A stretch of DNA of 64,000 nt from Altererythrobacter sp. Root672 (GTDB lineage: Bacteria > Pseudomonadota > Alphaproteobacteria > Sphingomonadales > Sphingomonadaceae), in assembly GCF_001427865.1 (NCBI RefSeq), contig NZ_LMHH01000003.1, positions 527,454-591,453 on the forward strand. The letters run 5' to 3'. The notes under the pieces are model-generated. The model searched no databases and was not told the DNA's origin. It worked only from the letters and a program-made list of their open reading frames with translations. This document shows, one piece after another, positions 25,158 through 38,373 of this stretch. Every line of letters begins with the position of its first letter. Position 1 is the first letter of the stretch. The position numbers were made by a program, and so were the translations under genes.

Positions 25158-26114
25158 TCAGGACCAGCCGTCCTGCGCTTCGAGGCTCGCGGCGAGTTCG
25201 CCGATCACGCGATAGCAGTCGAGCACCTGGGCGACCGAGCTGTTCGGTTCGCGTCCTTCGCGGATCGCGGCGATGAATTCGCGGTCCTGCAGCTCGATGC
25301 CGTTGTTCGACACGGTCACGCCGGTCAGGTCGATCGGTTCTTCCTTGCCGGTGACCAGATCGTCGTAGCGCGCGATGTAGGTCGCGGTGTCGCCGATGTA
25401 GCGGAAGAAGGTGCCGAGCGGGCCGTCGTTATTGAAGCTCAGCGACAGAGTGCAGATCGCACCGCTTTCGCTCTTGAGCTGGATCGACATGTCCATCGCG
25501 ATGCCCAGTTCCGGGTGCTTGGGCCCCTGGATGGCGTTGGCGGTGACGATCTTGCCGGCCTGGTAGGCGAACAGGTCGATCGTGTGCGCCGCGTGGTGCC
25601 ACAGCAGGTGGTCGGTCCACGAGCGGGCTTCGCCCTTGGCGTTCATGTTCTTGCGGCGGAAGAAGTAGGTCTGCACATCCATCTGCTGGATCGACAGCTC
25701 GCCGGCGACGATCTTGTTATGGACGTACTGGTGGCTCGGGTTGAAGCGGCGGGTGTGGCCGACCATGCAGACGAGGCCGGTTTCCTGCTGCTTTTTGAGC
25801 ACGGCCTCGGCATCGGCCCAGGTGTCCGACAGCGGAATTTCGACCTGCACGTGCTTGCCCGCGTTCATGCAGGCGATCGCCTGTTCGGCGTGCATTTGGG
25901 TAGGGGTGCAGAGGATCACCGCATCGACATCGTCGCGTTCGAGCGCTTCGCTCAGTTCGGTGCCCGAGTGCCTGGCGCCGTACTTGGCGGCCACTTCCGC
26001 GGCCTGTTCGGCGCGGCGGGAAATGATCGAGACGATTTCGACGCCGTCGATGTTCTTGAGGCCGTCGAGGTGCTTTTCACCGAAGGCGCCGGCGCCGGCG
26101 AGAGCAATGCGCAT
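25158..26114 (-). CDS. ligC: 4-carboxy-2-hydroxymuconate-6-semialdehyde dehydrogenase
   Basis: A 318-residue Gfo/Idh/MocA-family dehydrogenase, matching the length of LigC from Sphingobium SYK-6 (315). It opens with the Rossmann motif GAGAFGEKH and contains the family's EIPLSDT and RRFNPSHQ segments and the HHAAHTID region near the active site. It oxidises the hemiacetal form of the PCA ring-cleavage product to 2-pyrone-4,6-dicarboxylate, with NADP+ preferred in characterised LigC. It follows ligB after an 88-bp gap that holds a repeat. The identity is strongly supported by ligJAB upstream. Confidence 0.95.
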   Translation of the reverse strand: MRIALAGAGAFGEKHLDGLKNIDGVEIVSIISRRAEQAAEVAAKYGARHSGTELSEALERDDVDAVILCTPTQMHAEQAIACMNAGKHVQVEIPLSDTWADAEAVLKKQQETGLVCMVGHTRRFNPSHQYVHNKIVAGELSIQQMDVQTYFFRRKNMNAKGEARSWTDHLLWHHAAHTIDLFAYQAGKIVTANAIQGPKHPELGIAMDMSIQLKSESGAICTLSLSFNNDGPLGTFFRYIGDTATYIARYDDLVTGKEEPIDLTGVTVSNNGIELQDREFIAAIREGREPNSSVAQVLDCYRVIGELAASLEAQDGWS

Positions 26115-26132
26115 GGGGGTCTCCTAATCAAG

Positions 26133-26195
26133 TGCCCCTCCCGCAAGCGGGCGGGGCTAGAGGTTTGTCGGTCCCCTCCCGCTTGGGGAGGGGAG
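26133..26195. repeat. Short palindromic repeat between ligB and ligC
   Basis: Two CCCCTCCCGC / GCGGGCGGGG-type hairpins in tandem, a variant of family I. A similar pair lies at 30.5 kb between ligK and ligU. Both sit inside lig operons and may affect mRNA stability. Confidence 0.75.
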
Positions 26196-26202
26196 ATTTG
26201 GA

Positions 26203-27513
<1,311 letters not shown>

Positions 27514-27517
<4 letters not shown>

Positions 27518-27828
27518 TGGTCTTTCCATTCGTAGGTGAGCGGCGCTTCGCGGAAAGCGAAGCGGTCGATATGCCGTTCGATCACGCCGCGCATGTGAAC
27601 ATTGCGCTCCGCGTCGCCGGTGGTGAGAGTGATGGCGATGCCATCGGGACGCGCGGTCATGATCGCGGTCTCGATGTCCGAGAACGGGAACACGCCCATG
27701 CCGTCGCCCTCGTCATAGCTGGTCGCCATCTTGTGGCTCCAGTGGCTGACGACCTGCTGGATGTACCGTTCCGGCTTTTCGCACTTGGCAAAGCCGAAGG
27801 CGGTGATGGAGGTCTCTGGTTCGGTCAT
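27514..27828 (-). CDS. DUF2218 protein embedded in the lig operon
   Basis: A 104-residue protein with the DUF2218 pattern: a central VVSHWSHKM segment, a glycine-rich turn followed by VFPFSDIETAIM, and the ITLTTGDAERNVHMRGVIERHIDRF half. It overlaps both neighbours by four bases (ligJ stop and ligA start), so it is translationally locked into the operon. DUF2218 has no established function; members are often beside iron or siderophore genes. A role in metal supply or protection of the Fe(II) dioxygenase is an inference from position. It is absent from the ligJABC order of SYK-6 as I remember it. Confidence 0.85.
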
Positions 27829-28850
27829 TTTCCCATTGCTTTCAATTTTGCGTCTAGCCGTGGGAACACCTTACGCGCGTTGCCTTCGAAGATGGCGTGT
27901 TTCTGTTCGTTAGAGATATCGAGCGCGTCGATATAACGCTTGGTGTCGTCGAAATAATGGCCGGTGGTCGGGTCGATCCCGCGCACCGCGCCGACCATCT
28001 CGCTTCCGAACAGGATGTTCTTGGTTTCGATCACGTCGGCCAGCAGGTCGATGCCTGGCTGGTGGTAGACGCACGTATCGAAATAGACGTTGTTCATCAG
28101 GTGGGTATCGAGGCTCGGTTGCTTCAACATGTCGGCAAGTCCGCGGAAGCGGCCCCAGTGGAATGGCACGGCGCCACCGCCGTGCGGTATGATGAATCTC
28201 AAAGTCGGGAAGCGGCTGAACAGATCGCCCTGCAGCAACTGCATGAAAGCAACCGTGTCTGCCGCGAGGTAGAACCCCCCCGTCGCGTGCATGGCCGGGT
28301 TGCAGCTACCCGAAACGTGGACCATCGCCGGCACGTCGAGCTCGGCCAGGACCTCGTAGATCGGGAACCAGGATTCGTCGGTCAGCGGCGGGTGGGTGAA
28401 GTGGCCGCCGCCCGGATCGGGGTTGAGGTTGCAGCCGATGAAGCCGAGTTCCTCGACGCAGCGGCGCAGTTCCTTGATCGAGGCGGTCAGGTCCGCCTTC
28501 GGGCTCTGCGGCAGCATGCACACGCCGGTGAACACTTCCGGGTAGAGCTCAGTCACGCGGTAGATCAGGTCGTTGCAGGCGATCGACCAGGCTTCGCTCA
28601 CCGCCTGGTCGCCGACATGGTGCGCCATGGTTGAAGCGCGCGGCGAGAAGATCGTGTGGTCGGCGCCGCGCTCGCGGATCAAGCGCAGCTGGTTCTTCTC
28701 GATCGTCTCGCGGATCTCGTCGTCGCTGATCGCCGGGTAGGGCGGTGGAGCCGAACCGTCCTTGAAGGCGGCCTTCTGCGCGTCACGCCAGACGTCATGC
28801 TGGGACGGGGCAGTGGTGTAGTGACCGTGGCAATCGATGATCAGCGTCAT
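27825..28850 (-). CDS. ligJ: 4-oxalomesaconate hydratase
   Basis: A 341-residue amidohydrolase-fold hydratase, the same length as SYK-6 LigJ. The metal motif DCHGH is at the N-terminus (His8, His10), with MVHVSGSCNP, IIPHGGGAVP and LFGSEMVGA later in the barrel. It adds water to the tautomer of 4-oxalomesaconate made by LigU, giving 4-carboxy-4-hydroxy-2-oxoadipate, the LigK substrate. It is coupled by a four-base overlap to the DUF2218 gene and lies 21 bp after the DUF1932 gene. No signal peptide; cytosolic. Confidence 0.95.
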   Translation of the reverse strand: MTLIIDCHGHYTTAPSQHDVWRDAQKAAFKDGSAPPPYPAISDDEIRETIEKNQLRLIRERGADHTIFSPRASTMAHHVGDQAVSEAWSIACNDLIYRVTELYPEVFTGVCMLPQSPKADLTASIKELRRCVEELGFIGCNLNPDPGGGHFTHPPLTDESWFPIYEVLAELDVPAMVHVSGSCNPAMHATGGFYLAADTVAFMQLLQGDLFSRFPTLRFIIPHGGGAVPFHWGRFRGLADMLKQPSLDTHLMNNVYFDTCVYHQPGIDLLADVIETKNILFGSEMVGAVRGIDPTTGHYFDDTKRYIDALDISNEQKHAIFEGNARKVFPRLDAKLKAMGK

Positions 28851-28871
28851 ATCCGCTCAGTTCCTCTTATC

Positions 28872-29681
28872 TTATTTCCGCAGGGCTGCGCGGCGCTGCC
28901 GTTCAGCCGTGTTGCGAGTCATCAAAGGCTCTACGCCCAGCGCTTCGAGCGTCCGGGCCGATTCTTCCATTTCTGCTGCACGCCGCGCGCCGTGCAGGTG
29001 CATGCGATCGAGATTGTAGGCGATCCGGTCCGCCCATCCCGTCTTCTTGTCCGAGGCATCGAGCGAGGCGACCACCTCGTCGAACACACCCGCGGCCTTG
29101 GCAGCGGCGGCGCATTCGTCGCTCAGGGCCTCGATGCCCTTGACCATGACCGAGCGGATCAGCTTGATCGCGGAGGCCCGGCCGATTTCGTCGCCGACGA
29201 CGCGGACATTGGTGAAGCCGATGTCTCTCAATAGGGCCTCAGCGGCCTGACCGTGCGGGCCGGAAACCAGCAGCGGAACAGCGAGGTCACGATTGATCGG
29301 GGCCATGACCGCAACGTCGACATAGCGGCCGCCGGCAGCCTCGACGATCTTGGCGGCGGCCTGCTTGGTGTCCGGCGCGATCGAGTTCATGTCGCACCAC
29401 ACCGCGCCCGCGCTCAGCAGCGGCGCGCATTCGGCAGCGGCGGCCAGCGCGGCATCGGCGGTGACGAGCGAAATCGCGATCCCGGCGCCTTCGAGCGCTC
29501 CGCTCGCGCTATCGGCGGTCTCGACCCCGTATTGCGCCATGACCTCGCGGCGGTCGGGCTTGATGTCCCACCCGCGCGCACGACCGCCCCACTGTCCGGC
29601 GCTGGCAAAGCCTTCGCCGGCCTCGCCAAAGCCGATCAGCGCCAAGTGCGGCGCGGGGGAGGGTGCATTCGAGTCAGACAT
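28872..29681 (-). CDS. NAD(P)-dependent oxidoreductase with DUF1932 domain
   Basis: A 269-residue protein of the 6-phosphogluconate / 3-hydroxyisobutyrate dehydrogenase-like superfamily. It has an N-terminal Rossmann start LIGFGEAGEGFA, a VTADAA segment and a C-terminal DUF1932 domain with KLIRSVMVKGIEAL. The lysine in that helix lies where related dehydrogenases keep their catalytic lysine. It is the first gene of the leftward lig operon and probably acts on a PCA-pathway intermediate or side product; such a gene is often present in sphingomonad lig clusters, but I know of no fixed function. Confidence 0.88.
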   Translation of the reverse strand: MSDSNAPSPAPHLALIGFGEAGEGFASAGQWGGRARGWDIKPDRREVMAQYGVETADSASGALEGAGIAISLVTADAALAAAAECAPLLSAGAVWCDMNSIAPDTKQAAAKIVEAAGGRYVDVAVMAPINRDLAVPLLVSGPHGQAAEALLRDIGFTNVRVVGDEIGRASAIKLIRSVMVKGIEALSDECAAAAKAAGVFDEVVASLDASDKKTGWADRIAYNLDRMHLHGARRAAEMEESARTLEALGVEPLMTRNTAERQRRAALRK

Positions 29682-29705
29682 CCTATGGCTCCGCCGTTAC
29701 TGAAT

Positions 29706-29722
29706 GTATGTGTTGCTTACAA
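29706..29722. promoter_or_regulatory. Candidate operator in the lig divergon
   Basis: Minus-strand TTGTAAGCAACACATAC lies 25 bp before the DUF1932 start and 91 bp before the ligK start. It matches the 13.27 kb copy closely and shares GTGTTGCTTA with the ligA2 promoter. In SYK-6 the LysR-type LigR regulates lig operons; no ligR gene is in this window. Confidence 0.55.
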
Positions 29723-29812
29723 GTTTGCCAGAGTTCGCTGGGGACCCTTGACGCAAGGGGCCGCTCGGGTCCACCGGGCACCGCGTAACTGCTGCCGGGA
29801 GGAGTCGCACAG

Positions 29813-30487
29813 ATGAGCGGTGTCGTCGTCCAGAATATCGAACGCGCGGACCTGGAGGTCGTCAACGGTCTCGGTGCCTGCGGGGTCGCCACGGTCCATG
29901 AATCGCAGGGCCGCACTGGCCTGCTCGCCAGCTACATGCGCCCGATCTATCCCGGCGCCCGCATCGGCGCGACCGCGGTGACGATCAGCGTCCCGCCGGG
30001 CGACAACTACATGGTCCATGCCGCGATCGAACAGTGCCGCGAAGGCGACATCCTGGTGATCGCGCCGACCAGCCCGTGCGAAGACGGCTACTTCGGCGAT
30101 CTCCTCGCCACCAGCGCCCAGGCGCGCGGTTGTCGTGGCCTGATCATCGACGCTGGCGTGCGTGACGTGCGCGACTTGCACGAGATGAACTTCCCCGTGT
30201 GGTCGAAGCGCGTCTTCGCTCAGGGCACGATCAAGGCGAGCCTCGGCAGCGTCAACGTGCCGGTGGTTTGCGCCGGCGCCTACATCGAGCCGGGCGACGT
30301 GATCGTGGCCGACGATGACGGAGTCTGCGTGGTCAAGCGTGCCGATGCTGTGACTGTGCTCGAAAAGTCTCGTGCCCGCGAAGCCAACGAGGGCGACAAG
30401 CGCGCCCGCCTCGCTTCGGGCGAGCTTGGCCTCGACATGTACGGCTTCCGTCAGAAGCTGACCGACATGGGGCTCAAGTGGATCTGA
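29813..30487 (+). CDS. ligK: 4-carboxy-4-hydroxy-2-oxoadipate aldolase / oxaloacetate decarboxylase
   Basis: A 224-residue class II pyruvate aldolase of the RraA-like HMG/CHA aldolase family. Diagnostic parts are [10 protein letters not shown], the [15 protein letters not shown] stretch with the acidic GDL motif, and [11 protein letters not shown] with the metal-binding Asp and substrate-binding Arg. It splits 4-carboxy-4-hydroxy-2-oxoadipate into pyruvate and oxaloacetate, the final step of the pathway. GGAGGAG precedes the ATG at good spacing. It heads the rightward lig operon, divergent from the DUF1932-ligJAB operon across 131 bp. Confidence 0.95.
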   Translation: MSGVVVQNIERADLEVVNGLGACGVATVHESQGRTGLLASYMRPIYPGARIGATAVTISVPPGDNYMVHAAIEQCREGDILVIAPTSPCEDGYFGDLLATSAQARGCRGLIIDAGVRDVRDLHEMNFPVWSKRVFAQGTIKASLGSVNVPVVCAGAYIEPGDVIVADDDGVCVVKRADAVTVLEKSRAREANEGDKRARLASGELGLDMYGFRQKLTDMGLKWI

Positions 30488-30494
30488 TTTGAAC

Positions 30495-30581
30495 TCCCCT
30501 CCCGATTGCGGGAGGGGCTAGGGGTAGGTGAGTAGGCCGAAACAGGCCCACAACCGACCCCTCCCGCAGGCGGGAGGGGAG
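30495..30581. repeat. Short palindromic repeat between ligK and ligU
   Basis: CCCCTCCCGATTGCGGGAGG at the left and the related CCCCTCCCGCAGGCGGGAGG at the right, each a self-complementary hairpin. A variant of the element at 26.13 kb; it lies within the ligK-ligU-ligI operon. Confidence 0.75.
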
Positions 30582-30594
30582 AAGGACGAGGCGA

Positions 30595-33826
<3,232 letters not shown>

Positions 33827-33927
33827 CCGGTGCAGCTATCGGCATCCGGAACAACAACGCAAGTTGAGGGTACATAATCCGGACGGCTCATGAGGGTGAA
33901 ATAGGCCGAAAAACAGGGAGTAATACA

Positions 33928-34761
33928 CTGCCCCAGACCCAACTGCTCCGCCGCGCGAGTTTGATCGCCGGCACACTAGCCATCGCCCTGGCCGTCCCCG
34001 CAGCCGCGCAGGACGAGGACGCCCAGCAAGAAGTGAAGGAACCACGGCGCTACCGCCTGACGGCCGGCCTCCAGTTCTTCCCCCGCTATCCCGGATCGGA
34101 CGAATTGCAGCCAAGCCCGATGATCAACTTCGACGCCATCCGCGGCGACGATCCGTTCAAGTTCGAAGCGCCCGACGACGGATTTGGCATCGAGATCGTC
34201 AAGGCCGGAGGGTTTGCCTTCGGGCCGATCCTCAACTTCGAGGATTCTCGAACCGCCAAGGATGTCGGCGCCGACCTGCCCAAGGTCGACTTCAGCTTCG
34301 AAGCCGGCGGCGTCATCAAGTACGACCTCGGCGACCACTTCCGCGTCCGCGGTGAAATTCGCAAGGGCCTGACCGGTCACAAGGGCTGGGTCGGCACCGC
34401 CGGCGCAGACGTGATCCTGCGCGATCGCGACAAATGGCTGTTCTCGATCGGCCCGCGCCTGACCTGGAGCGACAACAAGTACCAGGACGCCTATTTCAGC
34501 GTCGCTCCGGCCGATGCAGTGGCCAGCGGCCTCCCCGCGTTCGACGCCAACGGCGGCATCCAGGCTTATGGTGCCACGGCCTCCTTCCTCACCCAGTTCT
34601 CCGAGAAATTGGGCATCGAGGTCTTCGCCAAGTATGACCGGCTGACTGGCGACGCCGCGAATTCGCCGATCGTCGAGACCTTTGGCTCGCGCGACCAGTT
34701 CGCCGGCGGCTTGGCGCTGACCTACACGTTCTTCGACGCTAGGCTCGACAAGATGTTCTGA
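33928..34761 (+). CDS. MipA/OmpV family outer-membrane protein
   Basis: A beta-barrel outer-membrane protein of the MipA (MltA-interacting)/OmpV family, with GLQFFPRYPGSDE near the N-terminus, VGTAGADVILRDRD in the middle and the closing GGLALTYTFFD. The frame has no ATG at its start. A TTG at 33961 would give a signal peptide without positive charges. A CTG at 33928 is 7 nt after GGGAG and adds QTQLLRRAS, giving a normal n-region, so I choose it. It stands alone, divergent from the MFS gene. Confidence 0.82.
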   Translation: MPQTQLLRRASLIAGTLAIALAVPAAAQDEDAQQEVKEPRRYRLTAGLQFFPRYPGSDELQPSPMINFDAIRGDDPFKFEAPDDGFGIEIVKAGGFAFGPILNFEDSRTAKDVGADLPKVDFSFEAGGVIKYDLGDHFRVRGEIRKGLTGHKGWVGTAGADVILRDRDKWLFSIGPRLTWSDNKYQDAYFSVAPADAVASGLPAFDANGGIQAYGATASFLTQFSEKLGIEVFAKYDRLTGDAANSPIVETFGSRDQFAGGLALTYTFFDARLDKMF

Positions 34762-34848
34762 CCTCTACGGTCCGGGGGAGGGATTCCCCTGACTGACAGG
34801 GGTCCAGCCTGTGCCCTACTGTGCGCATCGTGCCAGGAGAGCGTGGCG

Positions 34849-35307
34849 ATGCGCATGACATGGCTGATTGCGGCGGCGCTAGGTGTGGGGACCGGCGTTA
34901 TGGCGCAGGAGATCGTCGAAATTCCGGCGAGCGAAGTCGACGTTGCCAAGCCGGAGGACCTCTACAAGCTCGAGCCTGGCCGCTGGCATCTAGCGCGCCA
35001 GCTCTGGGCCGGCTCCGAACCCTGCTCTCCGACCCAGTGCGAGGCCGGCTTCACCTCGGGCGATCTGGTCGTCAGCGCTGAGCATAGTGCAGGCAAGGTG
35101 ACCATCGTCGCGGCCTTGCGCGGGTGCCCGTCGACCGCGTTCAGCGAACTGGACATCGGCGACAAGGCTTCCAAGTCGGAGCGCAGCAAGATCGCCAAGC
35201 AGGTGCAGCGCGTGGTCAAGGGTCTCGGCAAGACCTGCAACGTCACCCCGCCTGCCGTGACCGCCCTAACCGGGGACTGGCTGTTTCCGGACCCCGCAGC
35301 CGGTTGA
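34849..35307 (+). CDS. Secreted protein of unknown function
   Basis: A 152-residue protein with a signal peptide (MRMTWLIAAALGVGTGVMAQ). It has four cysteines after cleavage, two of them in PCSPTQC, suggesting disulfides in the periplasm. I do not recognise the family. The ATG at 34849 has AGGAGAG 8 nt upstream; a GTG two codons earlier is too close. It is followed after 29 bp by the META lipoprotein gene, so both may be cotranscribed. Confidence 0.75.
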   Translation: MRMTWLIAAALGVGTGVMAQEIVEIPASEVDVAKPEDLYKLEPGRWHLARQLWAGSEPCSPTQCEAGFTSGDLVVSAEHSAGKVTIVAALRGCPSTAFSELDIGDKASKSERSKIAKQVQRVVKGLGKTCNVTPPAVTALTGDWLFPDPAAG

Positions 35308-35336
35308 GCGGTTTGGGTGAAACAAAGGAGATCGTA

Positions 35337-35771
35337 ATGCGAGCACTCAAAACCCTTGCCGTTCTACTGCCGCTAGTTGCGGCCACGGCCTGCACGACCA
35401 CCGATCAGTCCGCCACGGGTCCGCAGTCGCTTTCCGGCAACGCCTGGAAGCTCTCCTATTTCCAGTCCGCCGATGAAGCCAAGGGCCGCGAAGTGCCGCC
35501 GAGCCCCGAGAATTACTCGGTCGAATTCATGACCGACGGCACCGCAGCCTTTCGCCTCGACTGCAACCGGCTGACCAGCCAGTGGGCCAGCACGACGAGC
35601 GGGACGATCTCGTTCAGTCCAGGCGCGATGACCCGCGCATTCTGCGGCGAGGCGGCGTGGGACACACGGATCGCGCGCGATCTCGGTTCTGTCCGGAACT
35701 ATGCGATCGTTGGCGATACGCTCAGCCTGACGCTCGCGGGTGAGAGCGGTACTTACGTTTGGAAGCGTTGA
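35337..35771 (+). CDS. META domain-containing lipoprotein
   Basis: A 144-residue lipoprotein. The signal peptide ends in lipobox ATAC. The mature part is a META/HslJ-like domain with GNAWKLSYFQ, a FMTDGTAAFRLDCNRL core and FSPGAMTRAFC, ending in GTYVWKR. Family members bind or stabilise envelope components and are linked to heat or novobiocin resistance in E. coli; the precise role here is unknown. AAAGGAG precedes the ATG at 35337. Confidence 0.85.
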   Translation: MRALKTLAVLLPLVAATACTTTDQSATGPQSLSGNAWKLSYFQSADEAKGREVPPSPENYSVEFMTDGTAAFRLDCNRLTSQWASTTSGTISFSPGAMTRAFCGEAAWDTRIARDLGSVRNYAIVGDTLSLTLAGESGTYVWKR

Positions 35772-35797
35772 GAACCTGGATGGGGGCTTAGTTCAAG

Positions 35798-35941
35798 ATC
35801 CTCCCCAGAATGGGGAGGGGGACCATGCGCAGCATGGTGGAGGGGCAGGCGCGACCAAACGCTCCCTCGAAAGGTCGGAGCAACGCGAGGGTGCCCCTCC
35901 ACCAACCTTTGGTCGGTTCCCCTCCCCGTGCCGGGGAGGAT
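35798..35941. repeat. Intergenic palindromic repeat, family I variant
   Basis: ATCCTCCCCAGAATGGGGAG at the left end and a TCCCCTCCCCGTGCCGGGGA end at the right; inner arms CCATGCGCAGCATGGTGGAG and CCCCTCCACCAACC. The rest of the gap to 36112 holds only a small inverted repeat. Confidence 0.8.
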
Positions 35942-36112
35942 TGGCGTCCTTCAACCGCGAGAAACTAACTTTCGTCAGTATGGTCCAAAATAGGACAGGC
36001 CCTCACGTCCCTCTAGCGGTCTACGCATTTCTCCGTAGACCCGGCAGCGAGCGCGCGATCTTTCTTTACGCGACCCGGAGGAAAGCGCGCTCACCTTTCC
36101 CAAAACATCGCC
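35942..36112. other. Intergenic stretch with one small inverted repeat
   Basis: No gene is seen here. GGTCTACG (36018-36025) and CGTAGACC (36034-36041) form an 8-bp stem with an 8-nt loop and no T-run. It lies downstream of both neighbouring genes' 3' ends. Confidence 0.4.
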
Positions 36113-36442
36113 CTAACCGCCGACGCTGGTCTCAGCCCCGTCAGGATCGACGAACCGCGCGATCCGCCGTCCTGGGAGCTCGGTAGGCGGCATGATGAAC
36201 TCGATCCCGCGCTGATCGCGCTCGGCGTAGAAGGCGTCGAGGTCGTCGCTGGCGAAGGCCAGCTCGCAGCTTCCCGCCGGATAGCCCTCGGACACCGGGT
36301 GCAGCGCCAGCGTGGTTGGCCCTGTTTCGAACTCGGTCCACTCGGGCGTCGCGAACTTGAGCGTCAGTCCCAAGGCATCGCGGTGGAACGCCACCGCACG
36401 GTCCATGTCGGCAACGAACTTGATGACGTAGCGCAAGCGCAT
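36113..36442 (-). CDS. VOC (glyoxalase-like) family protein
   Basis: A 109-residue single vicinal-oxygen-chelate domain with two beta-alpha-beta-beta-beta halves. The opening RYVIKFVADMDRAVAFHRDALGL and the closing RIARFVDPDGAET are typical. A potential metal residue is Glu in FVDPDGAE, but full metal-ligand sets cannot be confirmed. Such proteins act as glyoxalases, isomerases or binding proteins. It is a single-gene unit by position. Confidence 0.88.
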   Translation of the reverse strand: MRLRYVIKFVADMDRAVAFHRDALGLTLKFATPEWTEFETGPTTLALHPVSEGYPAGSCELAFASDDLDAFYAERDQRGIEFIMPPTELPGRRIARFVDPDGAETSVGG

Positions 36443-36517
36443 GGCTTCCTCTCCCGAACGAGCGGCAGCGACCCAAGCGCGTTATACTTCACCCCGCGAG
36501 CACCGTCACAAACGAAA

Positions 36518-36541
36518 GAGGGCGCCGAAACCGGCGCCCTC
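36518..36541 (-). terminator. Terminator of the transaldolase gene
   Basis: Ten-bp stem GAGGGCGCCG / CGGCGCCCTC with a 4-nt loop, followed on the minus strand by TTTCGTTTGT. It lies 27 bp after the transaldolase stop. Confidence 0.75.
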
Positions 36542-36567
36542 GATCATGTTCGACAATACCGAGAGGC

Positions 36568-37800
36568 TTAGCCGCCCAAGGTCATCCGCACGAAGTCGAC
36601 CGTCTGCCGGGTGGCAGCGGCGAATTCGGTTTCGGTCGCCTTGAAGGCGCCGAAGTGGGCGAACTGGTCGGGGGTCATGCCGTCGTACTCGTAAGCCGCG
36701 CGGAAGCTCGGCAGCTTGAGCAGCTTTTCGACGCTCGCCTTGTTCGGCTCGCGGTCGATCGCCTTGGGGTCGAACGGCTCGAGCCCGGCGGTCATCAGGC
36801 CGGCGATGTAGCCCGGAGGGCAGGTGTAGACCATGTCGCTGCCGGCGAAGTCCTGGATGTGGCGGCTGACATTCTTGCCCGTGCGGTCATCCTTTTCGAC
36901 GCGCATCGAGCACTGCAGCATCTTCGACGGGTGGCCGATTTCCTTGCCGTGATGATAAGCGCGCTTGAGCACGGCTTCTTCGCCGTCGCGGATTTCGGAC
37001 ATGGTCAGCTCGATGCCGCGGGCCTTGGCTTCGGTCTTCCAATCGCTCAGCTCGCCGAGGCGGGCCGACATGTGGGTGATGACCGAGCGCCACTTGGACA
37101 GGTCGATACCAGCGGCCTGGGCGCGCAGCAGGCCGGCGCTGACCGCCGCCCGGCAACGCAAGTACTGCGGCACGGTGAAGCTGGTGGTGTTGTTGGTGCT
37201 GATGCCAAGCGCGGTCAGCTCTTCGAGAACCTCGTAGCCTTCCTTCGAGCCCGGCAGCTTGACCATGACGTTTTCGCCCTGCGCCGCGATGGTCAGGCCC
37301 TGGGCCAGCATCTTGTCGCCATCGCGCACGAAGCGCGGATCGACCTGGCCCGAGAGGAAGCCGAACTTGCCGCCCGACTTGTCGTAGACCGGGCGAATCG
37401 CGTCGGCGCCCTTCTTCACCAGGTCGAGGTACATCGCCCAGTACACGCCCTCGACATCAAGGCCGGGGTTCTTGGCGGCGATCTGCTTGATCTCGGCCGA
37501 CCACATTTCCGGCGCCAGCTTGATCGCCTGGAGGCTCAGCGGCGGGTTGGTGGTGACGCCACGGAAACCCATGGTGCCCTGCGACTTGATCGTCGCGTCG
37601 TCATAGAAGCGGGTGAGCTGGGCATCCCATTCGGCGCGCTGGCCTTCGGGTGCCTTGGCCAGCGTCTCTTCCTTCCAGCTCGGGAAGATCAGCGGGCTGC
37701 TGTCCCACCAGATCTCGGCATCCGCGTTGGTCGCTGCGAGCTGTTCGAGCGGGTGAAGGGCGGAAGCGGCGACCGGCTTGGTCAGCACTTGTTCGTTCAT
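36568..37800 (-). CDS. Transaldolase family protein
   Basis: A 410-residue transaldolase-like TIM barrel. Motifs include FRGVTTNPPLSLQA near the N-terminus and the Schiff-base lysine in NVMVKLPGSKEG, with NTTSFTVPQY after it. It is longer than classical TalB (317), owing to an N-terminal extension and a C-terminal region with HIQDFAGSDMVYTCPPGY. It should transfer a dihydroxyacetone unit between sugar phosphates, or a related aldol reaction. I start at the ATG at 37800, which follows GGAGAG; the open frame extends to 38193 without support. Confidence 0.88.
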   Translation of the reverse strand: MNEQVLTKPVAASALHPLEQLAATNADAEIWWDSSPLIFPSWKEETLAKAPEGQRAEWDAQLTRFYDDATIKSQGTMGFRGVTTNPPLSLQAIKLAPEMWSAEIKQIAAKNPGLDVEGVYWAMYLDLVKKGADAIRPVYDKSGGKFGFLSGQVDPRFVRDGDKMLAQGLTIAAQGENVMVKLPGSKEGYEVLEELTALGISTNNTTSFTVPQYLRCRAAVSAGLLRAQAAGIDLSKWRSVITHMSARLGELSDWKTEAKARGIELTMSEIRDGEEAVLKRAYHHGKEIGHPSKMLQCSMRVEKDDRTGKNVSRHIQDFAGSDMVYTCPPGYIAGLMTAGLEPFDPKAIDREPNKASVEKLLKLPSFRAAYEYDGMTPDQFAHFGAFKATETEFAAATRQTVDFVRMTLGG

Positions 37801-37999
37801 CAATTCTCTCCGGCAAAGGCGCGCAAGACGTCGCCCATGAAATCGGAACCCCCCTAGCAAACTCAAGCCGCAGGATAACCCCCTTGCGTGCTTGGGGCGG
37901 CGACAGTTGTTCTTTTGCATCGCCCAGGGTTCTGACCGGCCTTCCCGTTCGCGCGGCGGTAGGTATGGGAAGTCCGAATTAAGCCAAGGAATTGATGCC

Positions 38000-38371
38000 A
38001 TGCATTTGAGCCACGACCCGGCCGCGGCCCCCGCCGAAGAGATCGAGTTCGCGGACTTCCTGCGGGTCGACATTCGCGTCGGCACCATTGTCGCCGCCGA
38101 GCCCTTTCCCGAAGCGCGCAAGCCGAGCCTGAAGCTGCGCATCGATTTCGGCCCGACGATCGGGGTGAAGAGAAGCTCGGCGCAGATCGCCACGCTTTAT
38201 GAGGCCGATACGCTGGTCGGGCGGCAAGTGGCGGCGGTCGTGAACTTCCCGCCACGCCAGATCGGCAAGGTCTTGTCCGAAGTACTGACCGTGGGGTTCG
38301 CCGATGAGGAGGACCGTGTGGTGCTGTTCTCGCCCGACAAGCCCGTGCCGAACGGTTCGCGGTTGTTCTGA
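38000..38371 (+). CDS. csaA: tRNA-binding protein CsaA
   Basis: A 123-residue single OB-fold tRNA-binding domain of the CsaA family, with FADFLRVDIRVGTI, the RKPSLKLRIDFG strand, KRSSAQI and the RQVAAVVNFPPRQIG and SEVLTVGF strands. In Bacillus CsaA is described as a secretion-related chaperone; the fold binds tRNA. The ATG at 38000 follows AAGGA. It is a single gene, divergent from the transaldolase. Confidence 0.92.
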   Translation: MHLSHDPAAAPAEEIEFADFLRVDIRVGTIVAAEPFPEARKPSLKLRIDFGPTIGVKRSSAQIATLYEADTLVGRQVAAVVNFPPRQIGKVLSEVLTVGFADEEDRVVLFSPDKPVPNGSRLF

Positions 38372-38373
38372 GG

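Noticed and set aside
25158..26114. ligC as a generic sugar dehydrogenase of the Gfo/Idh family
   Set aside because: Position next to ligB and close likeness to LigC, including the opening GAGAFGEKHLDGLKNIDGV, make the PCA-pathway role far more likely.
36018..36041. 8-bp stem GGTCTACG/CGTAGACC considered as a terminator
   Set aside because: No T-run follows on either strand, and it is not close to a gene end that lacks another explanation.
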